64,000 bases of DNA from an uncultured Bacteroidales bacterium. GTDB lineage: Bacteria > Bacteroidota > Bacteroidia > Bacteroidales > Muribaculaceae. The notes beneath the pieces are model-generated. The model made no database searches. It saw only the letters and a list, made by a program, of their open reading frames with translations, and was not told the DNA's origin. The stretch lies in the NCBI GenBank assembly GCA_902787185.1, contig CADAFP010000005.1:62001-126000 (forward strand). The letters are read 5' to 3'. Every line of letters begins with the position of its first letter. Within the stretch, counting starts at the first letter, position 1. Below are positions 9,052 to 17,698 of this stretch, piece after piece. Made by a program: the position numbers and the translations under genes.

Positions 9052-10140
9052 ATGGCAAAATTTATGATCATCGCGCTCACCGTGATGCTGGTCATGCAAG
9101 TGTATGTATCATGGCACGTATGGCGCCTGTTGCCGTTCTCGACACCTGTCAAGGTGGTCGTGATGCTACTCTTGCTGGCGGCACTGTGCTGCATGGTGTT
9201 GCAGTTCAAGAGCGACAGCCTGCCATTACCTGTTGCGACGGCGATGTATGAGATAGGGAACTCGTGGTTGGTCATCATGTTCTACCTGCTGATGGCATTC
9301 CTGCTGCTCGACATCGGGCGGCTCGTTCATCTGGTGCCCGCCACATGGCTCAAGGACAACGCCATCACCACAACAGTGCTGACTGGCGTGATGCTCACCA
9401 CATTTATTGCAGGTAACATCCATTACCACAACAAACAACGTCAAGAAATCCACTTCACGACCGACAAGCCGCTGGAGCGACCGCTGAAGGTTGTCATGGT
9501 GAGCGACCTGCATGCCGGCTTCCACAACCGCCGTGCCGAGGTGGGACGCTGGGTGAACATGATCAATGACGAGCAGCCTGACCTCATCCTCATCGCTGGC
9601 GATATGATTGACGGCAACGTGCGCCCCTTGCTGGCTCAAGGAACGGCCGAGGAGCTGCGGCGCTTCAACGCCCCTGCAATAGCGTGCTTGGGCAACCACG
9701 AGTACATTACCGGCATCGACAAATCCCTGAAACTGATTAAGGAAACCGGCATCAATCTGCTGCGCGACGACACCCTCAACATCGGAAACATCACCATCGT
9801 TGGGCGTGACGACCGCAGCAACTTCAAACGCAAAGACGTGGCCCAACTGGTTCATGGCATCCCCCGTGACCACTACATTATCATGCTCGACCATCAGCCC
9901 TACCATCTTGAGGAAGCCGAAAAGAACGGTGTGGACCTGCAGTTGAGCGGTCACACCCACCGCGGCCAAGTGTGGCCGTTGAACTGGCTCACGGACAGAA
10001 TGTACGAATGCAGCTACGGTGAGTGGCATCGTGGCAAGACGAATTACTATGTAAGCTCCGGTATAGGCATCTGGGGCGGTAAATTCCGCATCGGTACTAA
10101 TTCAGAATATGCCGTAATCACCATAACACCCAACAAATAA
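9052..10140 (+). CDS. Membrane-anchored metallophosphoesterase (YkuE/YaeI-like)
   Basis: An integral membrane phosphoesterase of 362 residues. Three to four hydrophobic segments in the first about 130 residues are followed by a calcineurin-like domain with the full metal-binding set: SDLHAGFHNRR, GDMIDG, GNHEYITG, LDHQPY and SGHTHRGQVWP. Relatives include YaeI-type phosphodiesterases acting on envelope lipids or diphosphates, but the substrate here is unknown. The reading frame could begin at a TTG at 9037. The ATG at 9052 (MAKFMIIALTV) is the better start given the promoter at 8988-9019. It precedes the DUF486 gene by 17 bases, so the two are probably co-transcribed. Confidence 0.85.
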   Translation: MAKFMIIALTVMLVMQVYVSWHVWRLLPFSTPVKVVVMLLLLAALCCMVLQFKSDSLPLPVATAMYEIGNSWLVIMFYLLMAFLLLDIGRLVHLVPATWLKDNAITTTVLTGVMLTTFIAGNIHYHNKQRQEIHFTTDKPLERPLKVVMVSDLHAGFHNRRAEVGRWVNMINDEQPDLILIAGDMIDGNVRPLLAQGTAEELRRFNAPAIACLGNHEYITGIDKSLKLIKETGINLLRDDTLNIGNITIVGRDDRSNFKRKDVAQLVHGIPRDHYIIMLDHQPYHLEEAEKNGVDLQLSGHTHRGQVWPLNWLTDRMYECSYGEWHRGKTNYYVSSGIGIWGGKFRIGTNSEYAVITITPNK

Positions 10141-10157
10141 GAAAACCATTACGAGAC

Positions 10158-10541
10158 ATGCATCATCTGCAACAATTCTACACCATTGGACTGCTTCTCG
10201 TGTCCAACATTTTTATGACATTTGCCTGGTACGGTCACTTGAAACTGCAACAGATGAAGATCTTCAGCGACAACACGCCGCTCTATGTCATCATCCTGCT
10301 GTCATGGTTTCTTGCCCTGCCTGAATACTCCTGCCAAGTTCCCGCCAACCGCATCGGCTTTGACGGTAACGGTGGCCCGTTTAACCTCATGCAACTGAAA
10401 GTGATTCAAGAGGTGATTTCATTGAGCGTGTTCACCGTGTTTATGACCGTCTTCTTTAATGGCGAAAGCTTGAGGTGGAACCACCTGGCTGCATTCCTGT
10501 GCTTGGTGATGGCGGTGTTCTTTGTGTTCCACAAGTGGTGA
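10158..10541 (+). CDS. DMT-type membrane protein, DUF486 family
   Basis: A 127-residue protein with four predicted helices and the DUF486 signature: FMTFAWYGHLK near the start, then SWFLALPEYSCQVPANRIG and FNLMQLKVIQEVISLSVF. The family is distantly related to small drug/metabolite transporters. No transport substrate is established. It is the second gene of a two-gene unit with the metallophosphoesterase. A run of TTAG-type heptamers follows its stop codon. Confidence 0.88.
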   Translation: MHHLQQFYTIGLLLVSNIFMTFAWYGHLKLQQMKIFSDNTPLYVIILLSWFLALPEYSCQVPANRIGFDGNGGPFNLMQLKVIQEVISLSVFTVFMTVFFNGESLRWNHLAAFLCLVMAVFFVFHKW

Positions 10542-10544
10542 TTG

Positions 10545-10583
10545 TTAGTTAGAAGTTAGAAGTTAGAAGTTAGGAGTTAGGGG
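10545..10583 (+). repeat. TTAG heptamer array
   Basis: About five tandem 7-base units of the form TTAGAAG/TTAGGAG lie directly after the DUF486 stop codon. Similar arrays occur at 14451, 40417, 44092 and 56585. Confidence 0.7.
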
Positions 10584-10587
10584 TTAT

Positions 10588-11145
10588 TTAGTTTTTTGTG
10601 AAGAGGGCGGTGATTAGGGTGATGTGACGTGACAGGGAGCCGTCGGTGCTCCACTCGAGGGTGATTCCCAACAGGTCACGCGTCATGGCCTCGATGTCAA
10701 AGCCCACTGACTCCAGCGAATGGCGCAACAGTTCGGGATAGCGGCACGGCAAGCCCTCGGGGCGGGTGCAGCCCTCGGGGCACAACGAACAGCGGAACGT
10801 GAAACAGCGGCTGCCAGGAGTCTCGCGTTCCATCTCATGCAAGCGGGGCAACAGCGTTTCCCATTCCTGTTCCATAGCCTGACGCCCGACCGCCGCCGAC
10901 TCCTCAGGCGACTTGCAGGCAGCCCGCGTCGCCTTGTCAAATTCTATGGTCGTCGCCATCAGTATCACGGTCTTGAAACCGTCGCTGACAGTGCGCGGGT
11001 CAAAATCAAAGGGCGGACAATTCCACGTCTTGCCATAGCCCGGACATTGCAGACAATACTGCCTGATGCGCTCCACGTCACGGTAACGTGCAATCAACTC
11101 GTCGGCCGCGATAGTCACTTGCTTGTTGGTCACTGTATAGTTCAT
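10588..11145 (-). CDS. DUF2284 protein, predicted metal-binding
   Basis: A soluble protein of about 185 residues with the cysteine pattern of DUF2284: CLQCPGYGKTWNCPP near residue 30-45 and a second cluster CSLCPEGCTRPEGLPC near 120. These probably bind a metal or an Fe-S cluster. Function is unknown. A longer frame begins at 11199, but the -7 box TACTTTTG (minus strand, 11150-11157) lies inside it. The ATG at 11143-11145 (MNYTVTNKQ) is therefore the real start. It is only four bases after the box, so the transcript is probably leaderless. Confidence 0.85.
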   Translation of the reverse strand: MNYTVTNKQVTIAADELIARYRDVERIRQYCLQCPGYGKTWNCPPFDFDPRTVSDGFKTVILMATTIEFDKATRAACKSPEESAAVGRQAMEQEWETLLPRLHEMERETPGSRCFTFRCSLCPEGCTRPEGLPCRYPELLRHSLESVGFDIEAMTRDLLGITLEWSTDGSLSRHITLITALFTKN

Positions 11146-11149
11146 AGCG

Positions 11150-11157
11150 CAAAAGTA
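11150..11157 (-). promoter_or_regulatory. -7 box of the DUF2284 gene
   Basis: TACTTTTG on the minus strand, ending four bases before the start codon. No good -33 box was seen. The position predicts a leaderless mRNA. Confidence 0.55.
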
Positions 11158-11179
11158 CAATAAAAACTTGAAACAGGGG

Positions 11180-11215
11180 TTGTGGCAATGCCACAACACG
11201 GAGAACCGTCAGGGA
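11180..11215 (-). repeat. Dispersed hairpin repeat (copy 4)
   Basis: TTGTGGC-aat-GCCACAA at 11180-11196 (8 bp with the flanking G-C pair), preceded by GGGG and followed by CACGGAGAACCGTCAGGGA. It has the same design as the other copies, with different but still complementary arm bases. Confidence 0.6.
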
Positions 11216-11222
11216 AATAACT

Positions 11223-11288
11223 ATTAATAATAATGAGGGGGACCAATTTGGTCTCCCTCATTATTATTAATCCCTCATTATTATTAAT
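11223..11288 (-). terminator. Terminator of the DPP5-like gene, with a triplicated 17-mer
   Basis: A stem of about 22 bp (11223-11244 with 11250-11271, one G-U) lies just after the peptidase stop on the minus strand. The 17-mer CCCTCATTATTATTAAT forms the right arm and is repeated in tandem at 11272-11288. The left arm could therefore pair with either copy. Confidence 0.75.
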
Positions 11289-11299
11289 AAGGTATGGAA

Positions 11300-13504
11300 T
11301 CAGTTCTTTTTCTCCTCAGCGGGGGCAATCAGCGTGGTGGCTGCCTTGGCGGCGTTGATGGAGTCCTGCTGAGCCTTGTACTGCTTGGCGGCCTCACTAT
11401 CGGGCTTCAACCAAGTGTCGAGCCACTTGAAGAACTCGCGCTGCCACAGGATGCTGTTCTGGGGCTTGAGAATCCAGTGGTTCTCGTCGGGGAAGAGCAG
11501 CAAGCGAGCGGGCAGGCCCTTAATCTTGGCGGCATTGAATGCCTGGCAAGCCTGGGTGAAGACGATGCGGTAGTCAAGTTCGCCGGCGGTACACATGATG
11601 GGGGTATCCCAATTCTGAACGTAGTTCTTGGGGTTGGCCTGAGAGTAGGAGCGCTGTGCGACAGCGTTGTTCTTATCCCAGTACGGGCCACCGAGATCCC
11701 ACTGCACGAACCACATCTCCTCGGTCTCGAGGTATTGGGCCTCAAGGTTGAAGATACCGGCATGAGCCAGGAAGCAAGCAAAGCGCTTGTTGTGGTTACC
11801 AGCGAGGAAGTAAACCGAATAGCCACCGTAGCTGGCACCGACGGCACCAATGTGGTCACCATCGATGTAAGGCTCCTTCTTCATATAGTCCACGGCGCTG
11901 ATATAGTCGCGCATGTTCTGGCCACCGTAGTCACCGCTGATCTGTGCATTCCACTCGGTACCGAAGCCGGGAAGACCGCGGCGGTTGGGCAGGATAACGA
12001 TGTAGCCGTTGCTGGCCATGATGCGCATGTTCCAGCGATAGCTCCAGAACTGGCTAACGGGAGACTGCGGTCCACCCTCACAGAAGAGGATGGCGGGATA
12101 CTTCTTGGTGGGGTCGAAGTTGGGGGGATAGCAAACCCACGTGGTCATCAGCTTGCCGTCGGTGGTGGGCACCATGCGCTTCTCGATGCCGATGGGATCT
12201 ACCTGAGCAAGAGCCTCGTCGTTGACATGGGTGAGCTGAACGGGTTCCTTACCCATCTCTACACAGAAGACCTCGTTGGGAGTCTGGTAGCTGTGCTGGC
12301 AGGTAAACACCTTATCGCCAGCAAATGCCAGGCCGTCGTAGTCACACACGCCCATGGCGATAGTGTCCACCTTCTGGGTGGCGACATCCATGCGGAAGAT
12401 GGGCTGCACACCCTGGAACGGGCAGATGAAATAGATGGCCTTCTCGTCGGGCGACCAAGCGATAGCGTCAACGCTGTAGTCCCAATTCTCGGTGAGGTCC
12501 TTCTTGTTGCCTGCGGCATCCATGAAGAAGATGCGGTTCTTGTCGGCCTCATAGCCGTCATGCTCCATCGAGAGCCAAGCCATCTCGCCCTTGCTGTTGA
12601 TGATGGGATAAGTGTCATAACCCATCATGCCCTGCGTCAGGTTCTCGGTCTTGCCAGTTTCGAGGTTATACTTGTACAGGTCGCTGTTGGTCGAGAAAGC
12701 ATAATCCTTACCCGTCTTCTTGCGGCATACATACACCAGGCTCTTGCCGTCGGGGGTCCAAGCCAGAGACTCGATGCCACCCCAGGGCTTCATCGGCGAC
12801 TCGTAGGGCTCACCCTCGAGCACGTCCTTGACGTTGCCAGCCTTGCTGCCGTCATAGTCGGCCACAAAGGGGTGAGGAATCGTGGTCACCCACTCGTCCC
12901 AGTGCTTGTACATCATGTCGTCATAGATCTTGCCCGTGGTGTTCTCCAAATCGGGATAGATGTCCTGAGCCGTCTGACCATACTTGACTTGGGAGATCAT
13001 CACCACGCGCTTCTCGTCGGGAGAGAAGACGAAGCCCTCGATGCCGTCCTTGATGTCGCTCACGCAGTTGCGGCCACCACCATCAGCATTCATCGTCCAC
13101 AGTTGCGGTGTCTTGTCCTCGCCCTCTTCCCTGTAGATGAAGGCAATCTTCTTGCCGCCGTCAATCCACACATAGTTGCTCTCGCTGTTGGGCGTGTTGG
13201 TGATCTGCTTGCCGTTCTTGCCGTCAACATCCATCACCCAGAGGTCACAGTTACCCTTGTTGGTCTTGATGTCGTAATAGGTCACACCATACAGGACCTT
13301 TTTGCCATCAAGCGACACTTGGGGAGCGCCCACGCGTCCCAGTTGATTGAGGAATTCGGGCGTAAACTCTTTCTTCTCCATCGTTGCAGAGGTTTTCTCG
13401 GTGGTCGTAGCCTTGCCCGGCGCAGCCTCCTGCTTAGAGCAGGTCGAGGAGCTCAACAGAGCCAAAGCAGCCACTGAGATTGCTGTTAACTTGAATAATT
13501 TCAT
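11300..13504 (-). CDS. S9 family peptidase, DPP5-like prolyl oligopeptidase fold
   Basis: A 734-residue exported serine peptidase, expected to remove dipeptides from peptides in the periplasm. The signal peptide (MKLFKLTAISVAALALLSSS) ends near STC-SKQ, possibly a weak lipobox. Residues of about 60-440 form a WD40-like beta-propeller (repeated DLWVMDVDGK, QLWTMNADGG, SPDEKR units). The C-terminal alpha/beta-hydrolase domain holds GASYGG with Ser558, Asp644 in ELDYRI and His676 in DENHW, a complete triad with S9 spacing. It resembles bacterial DPP5, which prefers hydrophobic residues at P1. Exact specificity cannot be read from sequence. It is a single-gene unit with a hairpin after it and a -7 box (TAACTTTG, minus) at 13566-13573. 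Confidence 0.92.
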   Translation of the reverse strand: MKLFKLTAISVAALALLSSSTCSKQEAAPGKATTTEKTSATMEKKEFTPEFLNQLGRVGAPQVSLDGKKVLYGVTYYDIKTNKGNCDLWVMDVDGKNGKQITNTPNSESNYVWIDGGKKIAFIYREEGEDKTPQLWTMNADGGGRNCVSDIKDGIEGFVFSPDEKRVVMISQVKYGQTAQDIYPDLENTTGKIYDDMMYKHWDEWVTTIPHPFVADYDGSKAGNVKDVLEGEPYESPMKPWGGIESLAWTPDGKSLVYVCRKKTGKDYAFSTNSDLYKYNLETGKTENLTQGMMGYDTYPIINSKGEMAWLSMEHDGYEADKNRIFFMDAAGNKKDLTENWDYSVDAIAWSPDEKAIYFICPFQGVQPIFRMDVATQKVDTIAMGVCDYDGLAFAGDKVFTCQHSYQTPNEVFCVEMGKEPVQLTHVNDEALAQVDPIGIEKRMVPTTDGKLMTTWVCYPPNFDPTKKYPAILFCEGGPQSPVSQFWSYRWNMRIMASNGYIVILPNRRGLPGFGTEWNAQISGDYGGQNMRDYISAVDYMKKEPYIDGDHIGAVGASYGGYSVYFLAGNHNKRFACFLAHAGIFNLEAQYLETEEMWFVQWDLGGPYWDKNNAVAQRSYSQANPKNYVQNWDTPIMCTAGELDYRIVFTQACQAFNAAKIKGLPARLLLFPDENHWILKPQNSILWQREFFKWLDTWLKPDSEAAKQYKAQQDSINAAKAATTLIAPAEEKKN

Positions 13505-13645
13505 AATTTCTGTTGTTAATGATGTATTATTGTGTTAAATTTGGTTTTTCGGTCATTTCAACCTGCAAAGTTAACTATTTGTTCTTGAAAACGGCGTTTT
13601 TTCCGTCTTTTTTGCGCTTTATTTCGCCCTTTTAGATAATTTCAC

Positions 13646-13653
13646 TAATTTTG
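13646..13653 (+). promoter_or_regulatory. -7 box of aroE
   Basis: TAATTTTG, 25 bases before the aroE start codon. The -33 box is not clear. Confidence 0.5.
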
Positions 13654-13678
13654 CAACATAATCAAAATAACTACACTG

Positions 13679-14449
13679 ATGAAATCTCCACACGAATATC
13701 GATATCTGTATGGCTTGATCGGCTATCCGCTGGTCCATTCGTTCTCGCGCATCTTCTTTAACGGTAAATTTGAGACCGAGGGCATCGACGCCCAGTATGT
13801 CAATTTTGAGATTGAGAACCTGGAACTGTTTCCCGAAATCATCGCGGCCTACCCTAACCTGCACGGATTGAACGTCACCGCGCCCTATAAGGAAGCCGTG
13901 ATACCCTATCTCGACTCGCTCGATGATGATGCCCGGGAGATAGGCGCGGTCAACGTCATTAAGTGCATCCGCAACGCCAACTCAGGCGACATTATTGAAC
14001 TGCGTGGCTACAATAGCGACGTGGTGGGGTTTGGCCAAACGCTGGATTCCATCAAGTTTCCCGAGGGCACACGTGCCATGGTGTTAGGCACTGGCGGTGC
14101 CGCTAAAGCCGTCAGGACGGCCCTGCGCAAACGCGGCATCGAGGTGCAGCTGGTGTCACGACGCAAGTCGGAACACACACTGATCTATGAGGAAATCACT
14201 CGCGCCATGGTGGCCAACTATCACCTGATCATCAACGCCACCCCCGTGGGCAAATACCCGTACGACAACAAATGCCCCGACTTCCCCTACCGTTTCCTGA
14301 CCAAAGAGCACCTGTGCTATGACTTGATCTACAACCCCGAGGAGACCGTGTTCATGAAGAATGCGGCAAAATATGGTGCCGCCACCAAAAATGGCCTCGA
14401 GATGCTGCTGTTGCAGGCCTTTTCGTCCTATGAGATTTGGACAAGCTAA
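13679..14449 (+). CDS. aroE: Shikimate dehydrogenase
   Basis: Cytoplasmic NADPH-dependent enzyme that reduces 3-dehydroshikimate to shikimate in aromatic amino acid synthesis. Its 256 residues are normal. The substrate site is visible as YGLIGYPLVHSFS and NVTAPYKEAV (Lys71 is the catalytic lysine position), followed by EIGAVNVIK. The dinucleotide site is VLGTGGAAKAV, and INATPVGKYP and the C-terminal KNGLEMLLLQA are typical of AroE. A TTAG heptamer array and 49 bases separate it from comEC on the same strand, so the two may be co-transcribed. Confidence 0.95.
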   Translation: MKSPHEYRYLYGLIGYPLVHSFSRIFFNGKFETEGIDAQYVNFEIENLELFPEIIAAYPNLHGLNVTAPYKEAVIPYLDSLDDDAREIGAVNVIKCIRNANSGDIIELRGYNSDVVGFGQTLDSIKFPEGTRAMVLGTGGAAKAVRTALRKRGIEVQLVSRRKSEHTLIYEEITRAMVANYHLIINATPVGKYPYDNKCPDFPYRFLTKEHLCYDLIYNPEETVFMKNAAKYGAATKNGLEMLLLQAFSSYEIWTS

Positions 14450-14450
14450 A

Positions 14451-14489
14451 TAGGAGTTAGGAGTTAGGAGTTAGAAGTTAGGAGTTATT
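14451..14489 (+). repeat. TTAG heptamer array
   Basis: Five tandem units of TTAGGAG/TTAGAAG between aroE and comEC, ending ten bases before the comEC start. Variation in copy number could change spacing in a likely operon. Confidence 0.7.
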
Positions 14490-14498
14490 CTTTTTGCT

Positions 14499-16562
14499 AT
14501 GATGCCACAATCGGTGTTGTCCAGAGTTCCCGTGTTGAGGATTCTCTTGCCACTGATGGTGGGTATCGTCATGCATGAGGTGTGGCATTGCACGTGGGCG
14601 CCATTGTCGCTTATCGTCGTGGCTGTTATTGCCTACCTGTGGATGGCACGACTGGGGAAGGCACCTGCAAGGCAGTTGCGCCTTCGCCGCTATTACATTG
14701 TTCCACTGGCCGTTATCGCATTGTCATTAGGGTGGCTGGCCGCCATCATCCATTGCCCGCCGCACTTGAGTGCCGAGCAACGGAACGGAAGATTCTTGAC
14801 GGGAAGGGTTATCGGTCTGGAATACACCGACTTCTCGATGCGCATGACGCTCGACGTGATTGACACCGACCTGCCTAAATGTCGCGTGTTGGTATCCACT
14901 CGCGGCTGTGACTACAACGCCAAGGCTGGTGACCTCATGACGTGGCCAGCAGCACTCGATGACGTGCAAGGCACCGGTAATCCCTACGAGATGGACTATG
15001 CCATGCTGATGCTCCACGGCAAGGGCATCCGCTACCAGCAGCACTTGCCTGCCAGTCAAGTGAAGAAGACAGGGTATTCCCCTACCCTTTTCACGCGCTT
15101 GGCTAACGTTCGCCGCTCGATGGCAAACAAGGTGTTCAACTCGATGCTGTCGCCCGATGCCCAACACTTTGTGGTGGCCTTGCTGCTTGGTGACAGCCAT
15201 TACATTGACAAGGCTACCCGATCCGAGTTCTCGTCGGCCGGTATCGCCCATGTGCTGGCATTGAGCGGACTGCACGTGGGGCTGATTGCCCTGCTCATCT
15301 ATTGCCTGCTATTCCCGCTTGACTACATCGGGCTGAAGAAGTTGCGTTTAGTAATAACGTTAGGTGCCATTGCCCTGTTTGCCGTGTTCACCGGGTTGTC
15401 GCCCAGTGTGGTACGTGCCACGGTGATGACCGGGTTTGTTTTTGCCTCACTGGTATTCCATCGGCGTTCGGTGCCACTCAACGCCCTCGCCATGGCCGCG
15501 CTCGTCATTCTGGTGTTCTCGCCGTCCGACCTGTTCAATGTGGGTTTCCAGCTCAGTTTCATCACAGTGGGGTCAATCTTGCTGTTTGCACGGGTGCCCG
15601 AACGGTTGCGCAGCGACAAGCAGTGGGTCAATCATCTCACCACGACAGTCATCACATCGGCCGTCGCCATGCTGTCCACCGTCGCGCTGACTGCCTACTA
15701 TTTCCATAACGTGTCACTCATGTCAGTCATCGCCAATGTGCTTGTGCTGATGCTCATGCCCGTGTTTATGGTGCTGGCGGCGGTCATGCTGCTGGTAACT
15801 GCCGCGGGGCTTGAATGGCCCATGCTGAACCGCACCCTCGATGCCATCTACCAGTATTTCCACGGGGTCGCGCGCATGGTCAACGCCATGCCCTTGTCAC
15901 ATGTGAGCGGAGTGTACGTGAGTGCCATCGGAGTTGTCCTCTATTTTGTCATCATGGGGTTTGTCATCGTGTGGCTTTACCGTCGCAAGAGGCGCTACCT
16001 GGCGCTGGCAGGCATCGCATTGCTTGTCGCAGTGGCACACTGGGGATGGCTGCAGTGGCACACGCCCCGTCGCGGATGCGTCTTGTTCAACTCCTACACG
16101 TCAACCCCTGTGCTCTACTATGATGACGGCAAAGGCTATGTGTGGATTCCCGACAACGAGGATACCGATTTAGCGGAATTTGAGCGCCATCATGCAGGAT
16201 TCCTGGCGCGCTACAACATCGGAGAATTGACGATAGTGCCCGAGGACAGCACCTTGGCGGTGGAGGGCGCCTTGTTCAAGCCGCCTTACGCCCAACTGAT
16301 GGGACACCGAGTGCTCGCCGTGGGCCGTGGCCATTGGAAAAGCGCCACCACCGACCACAGAGAAGCCGTCGACGACATCATCGTGACCAAGCGCTACCAC
16401 AGCACCGCCAGCAAGCTGCGGGAACTATACCAATTCAAACGGTTGATTATCAGCGGCGCCCAACAGCCCGACGCCATTCAGTCGATGCAACGTGAATGCG
16501 ACACGCTAGGCATTCACTGCCATGCCCTGGCAACACAGGGGGCAGTCATCGAGGAGCAGTGA
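14499..16562 (+). CDS. comEC: ComEC/Rec2-family membrane protein
   Basis: A 687-residue inner-membrane protein related to the channel that carries single-stranded DNA into the cytoplasm during transformation. Two N-terminal helices are followed by a soluble OB-like domain (about 90-190, the DUF4131 region). The competence domain then opens with HFVVALLLGDSHYID and AHVLALSGLHVGLIA and has about eight helices to about residue 520. The C-terminal 150 residues are soluble but lack the metallo-beta-lactamase motif HxHxDH found in many Gram-positive ComEC proteins. Several Bacteroidetes members share this short form. Whether this organism is transformable is not known. Confidence 0.9.
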   Translation: MMPQSVLSRVPVLRILLPLMVGIVMHEVWHCTWAPLSLIVVAVIAYLWMARLGKAPARQLRLRRYYIVPLAVIALSLGWLAAIIHCPPHLSAEQRNGRFLTGRVIGLEYTDFSMRMTLDVIDTDLPKCRVLVSTRGCDYNAKAGDLMTWPAALDDVQGTGNPYEMDYAMLMLHGKGIRYQQHLPASQVKKTGYSPTLFTRLANVRRSMANKVFNSMLSPDAQHFVVALLLGDSHYIDKATRSEFSSAGIAHVLALSGLHVGLIALLIYCLLFPLDYIGLKKLRLVITLGAIALFAVFTGLSPSVVRATVMTGFVFASLVFHRRSVPLNALAMAALVILVFSPSDLFNVGFQLSFITVGSILLFARVPERLRSDKQWVNHLTTTVITSAVAMLSTVALTAYYFHNVSLMSVIANVLVLMLMPVFMVLAAVMLLVTAAGLEWPMLNRTLDAIYQYFHGVARMVNAMPLSHVSGVYVSAIGVVLYFVIMGFVIVWLYRRKRRYLALAGIALLVAVAHWGWLQWHTPRRGCVLFNSYTSTPVLYYDDGKGYVWIPDNEDTDLAEFERHHAGFLARYNIGELTIVPEDSTLAVEGALFKPPYAQLMGHRVLAVGRGHWKSATTDHREAVDDIIVTKRYHSTASKLRELYQFKRLIISGAQQPDAIQSMQRECDTLGIHCHALATQGAVIEEQ

Positions 16563-16579
16563 GATGCTGGACAATGGGG

Positions 16580-16655
16580 CCGTGGCAATGCCACGGCACA
16601 GGGGACCGGGCGGGAAATGCTTCACATTGCCACGGCACAGGGGACCGGGCGGGAA
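16580..16655 (+). repeat. Dispersed hairpin repeat (copy 5) plus a tail duplication
   Basis: CCGTGGC-aat-GCCACGG at 16580-16596 with the tail CACAGGGGACCGGGCGGGA at 16597-16615. A 28-base stretch covering the right arm and tail (16589-16616) is repeated exactly at 16628-16655 without the left arm. It lies between the convergent comEC and thiL genes and may act as their terminator. Confidence 0.7.
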
Positions 16656-16658
16656 TGG

Positions 16659-17696
16659 TTACTCTTTGAAAGCGTTCCAGCCTTGGGCGCGGATTTCCAT
16701 TTCCTGGTTGTCGCGGGTGACCATGTAGGCGCCCAGGTCGGGCTTGGTGATGTGGCCGATGAGGCGGGCGGTCTTCATGCGGGCTACCTTGTCGTGGTCG
16801 GCCAGGGGGACGGTGAACAGCAGCTCGTAGTCCTCGCCACCGTTCATGGCAGCGGTGACCAGATTCATGTTCAGTTCCTCGGCCATGATGGCGGTCTGGT
16901 AGTCGATGGGGATGCGCTCCTCATAGACTCGACAACCGACGCCCGACTGCTTGCAGATGTGCAGCAACTCGCTCGAGAGGCCGTCGCTGACATCCATCAT
17001 CGCCGTGGGACGGATGCCCAACTCGTGCAGCTCGTCGATGACGTCGCGGCGGGCTTCGGGCTTAAGTTGCCGCTCGATGATGTATTCCTTACCCGAGAAA
17101 TCAGGCTGGAAATCCTCGTCCTTGACCTGAGCACTCACACGGCGCTCACGTTCGAGCAACTGCAGTCCCATATAGGCCGCACCCAGGTTGCCGCTCACGC
17201 AGATGAGGTCGGTGTCCTTAGCGCCCGAGCGATAGACGATATCGCCCTCAGGAGCCTCGCCCAAGCAGGTGACGCTGATGATAAGACCCGTTACCGATGC
17301 GCTGGTGTCGCCCCCAACGAGGTCCACACCATAATGCTCACAGGCGATGCGCATGCCCTCGTAGAGCTGCTCAATGTGCTCCAGGGTGAAACGCTTGCTG
17401 ATGCCTAACGACACTGTGACCTGGCGCGGAGTGCCGTTCATGGCATAGACGTCACTCAAATTCACCACAATGGCTTTGTAACCCAGATGCATCAACGGGA
17501 CATAGGTCAGGTCGAAGTGGATACCCTCGAGGAGCAGGTCGGTCGTGACCAGCGTCTCGCGGTCCTTGCCATAGTTGATTACTGCGCAGTCATCGCCCAC
17601 ACCACGACGTGTGGACTCATTGCGCACGGGAAATGAGCGGGTGAGGTGCTCAATGAGCCCAAACTCGCCCAAAGTAGAAATCTCGGTTTCTTTCAT
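16659..17696 (-). CDS. thiL: Thiamine-phosphate kinase
   Basis: Phosphorylates thiamine monophosphate to the active cofactor thiamine diphosphate. A 345-residue member of the PurM/ThiL ATPase fold. It has the family start GEFGLIEHLTRSF, the metal/ATP motif GVGDDCAVI, TTDLLLEGIHFDL, NLSDVYAMNGTP and DLVGGDTSA, then MMDVSDGLSSEL and GGEDYELLFTVP. It is the last gene of the sppA-lpxK-punA-thiL unit, with only two bases between punA and thiL. No thiamine riboswitch is seen, which fits a gene driven from the sppA promoter. Confidence 0.95.
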   Translation of the reverse strand: MKETEISTLGEFGLIEHLTRSFPVRNESTRRGVGDDCAVINYGKDRETLVTTDLLLEGIHFDLTYVPLMHLGYKAIVVNLSDVYAMNGTPRQVTVSLGISKRFTLEHIEQLYEGMRIACEHYGVDLVGGDTSASVTGLIISVTCLGEAPEGDIVYRSGAKDTDLICVSGNLGAAYMGLQLLERERRVSAQVKDEDFQPDFSGKEYIIERQLKPEARRDVIDELHELGIRPTAMMDVSDGLSSELLHICKQSGVGCRVYEERIPIDYQTAIMAEELNMNLVTAAMNGGEDYELLFTVPLADHDKVARMKTARLIGHITKPDLGAYMVTRDNQEMEIRAQGWNAFKE

Positions 17697-17698
17697 TT

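Noticed and set aside
11294-13477. 727-codon open frame on the plus strand opposite the DPP5-like gene
   Set aside because: Antisense shadow caused by GC-rich third positions. The minus strand has signal peptide, propeller repeats and a full catalytic triad.
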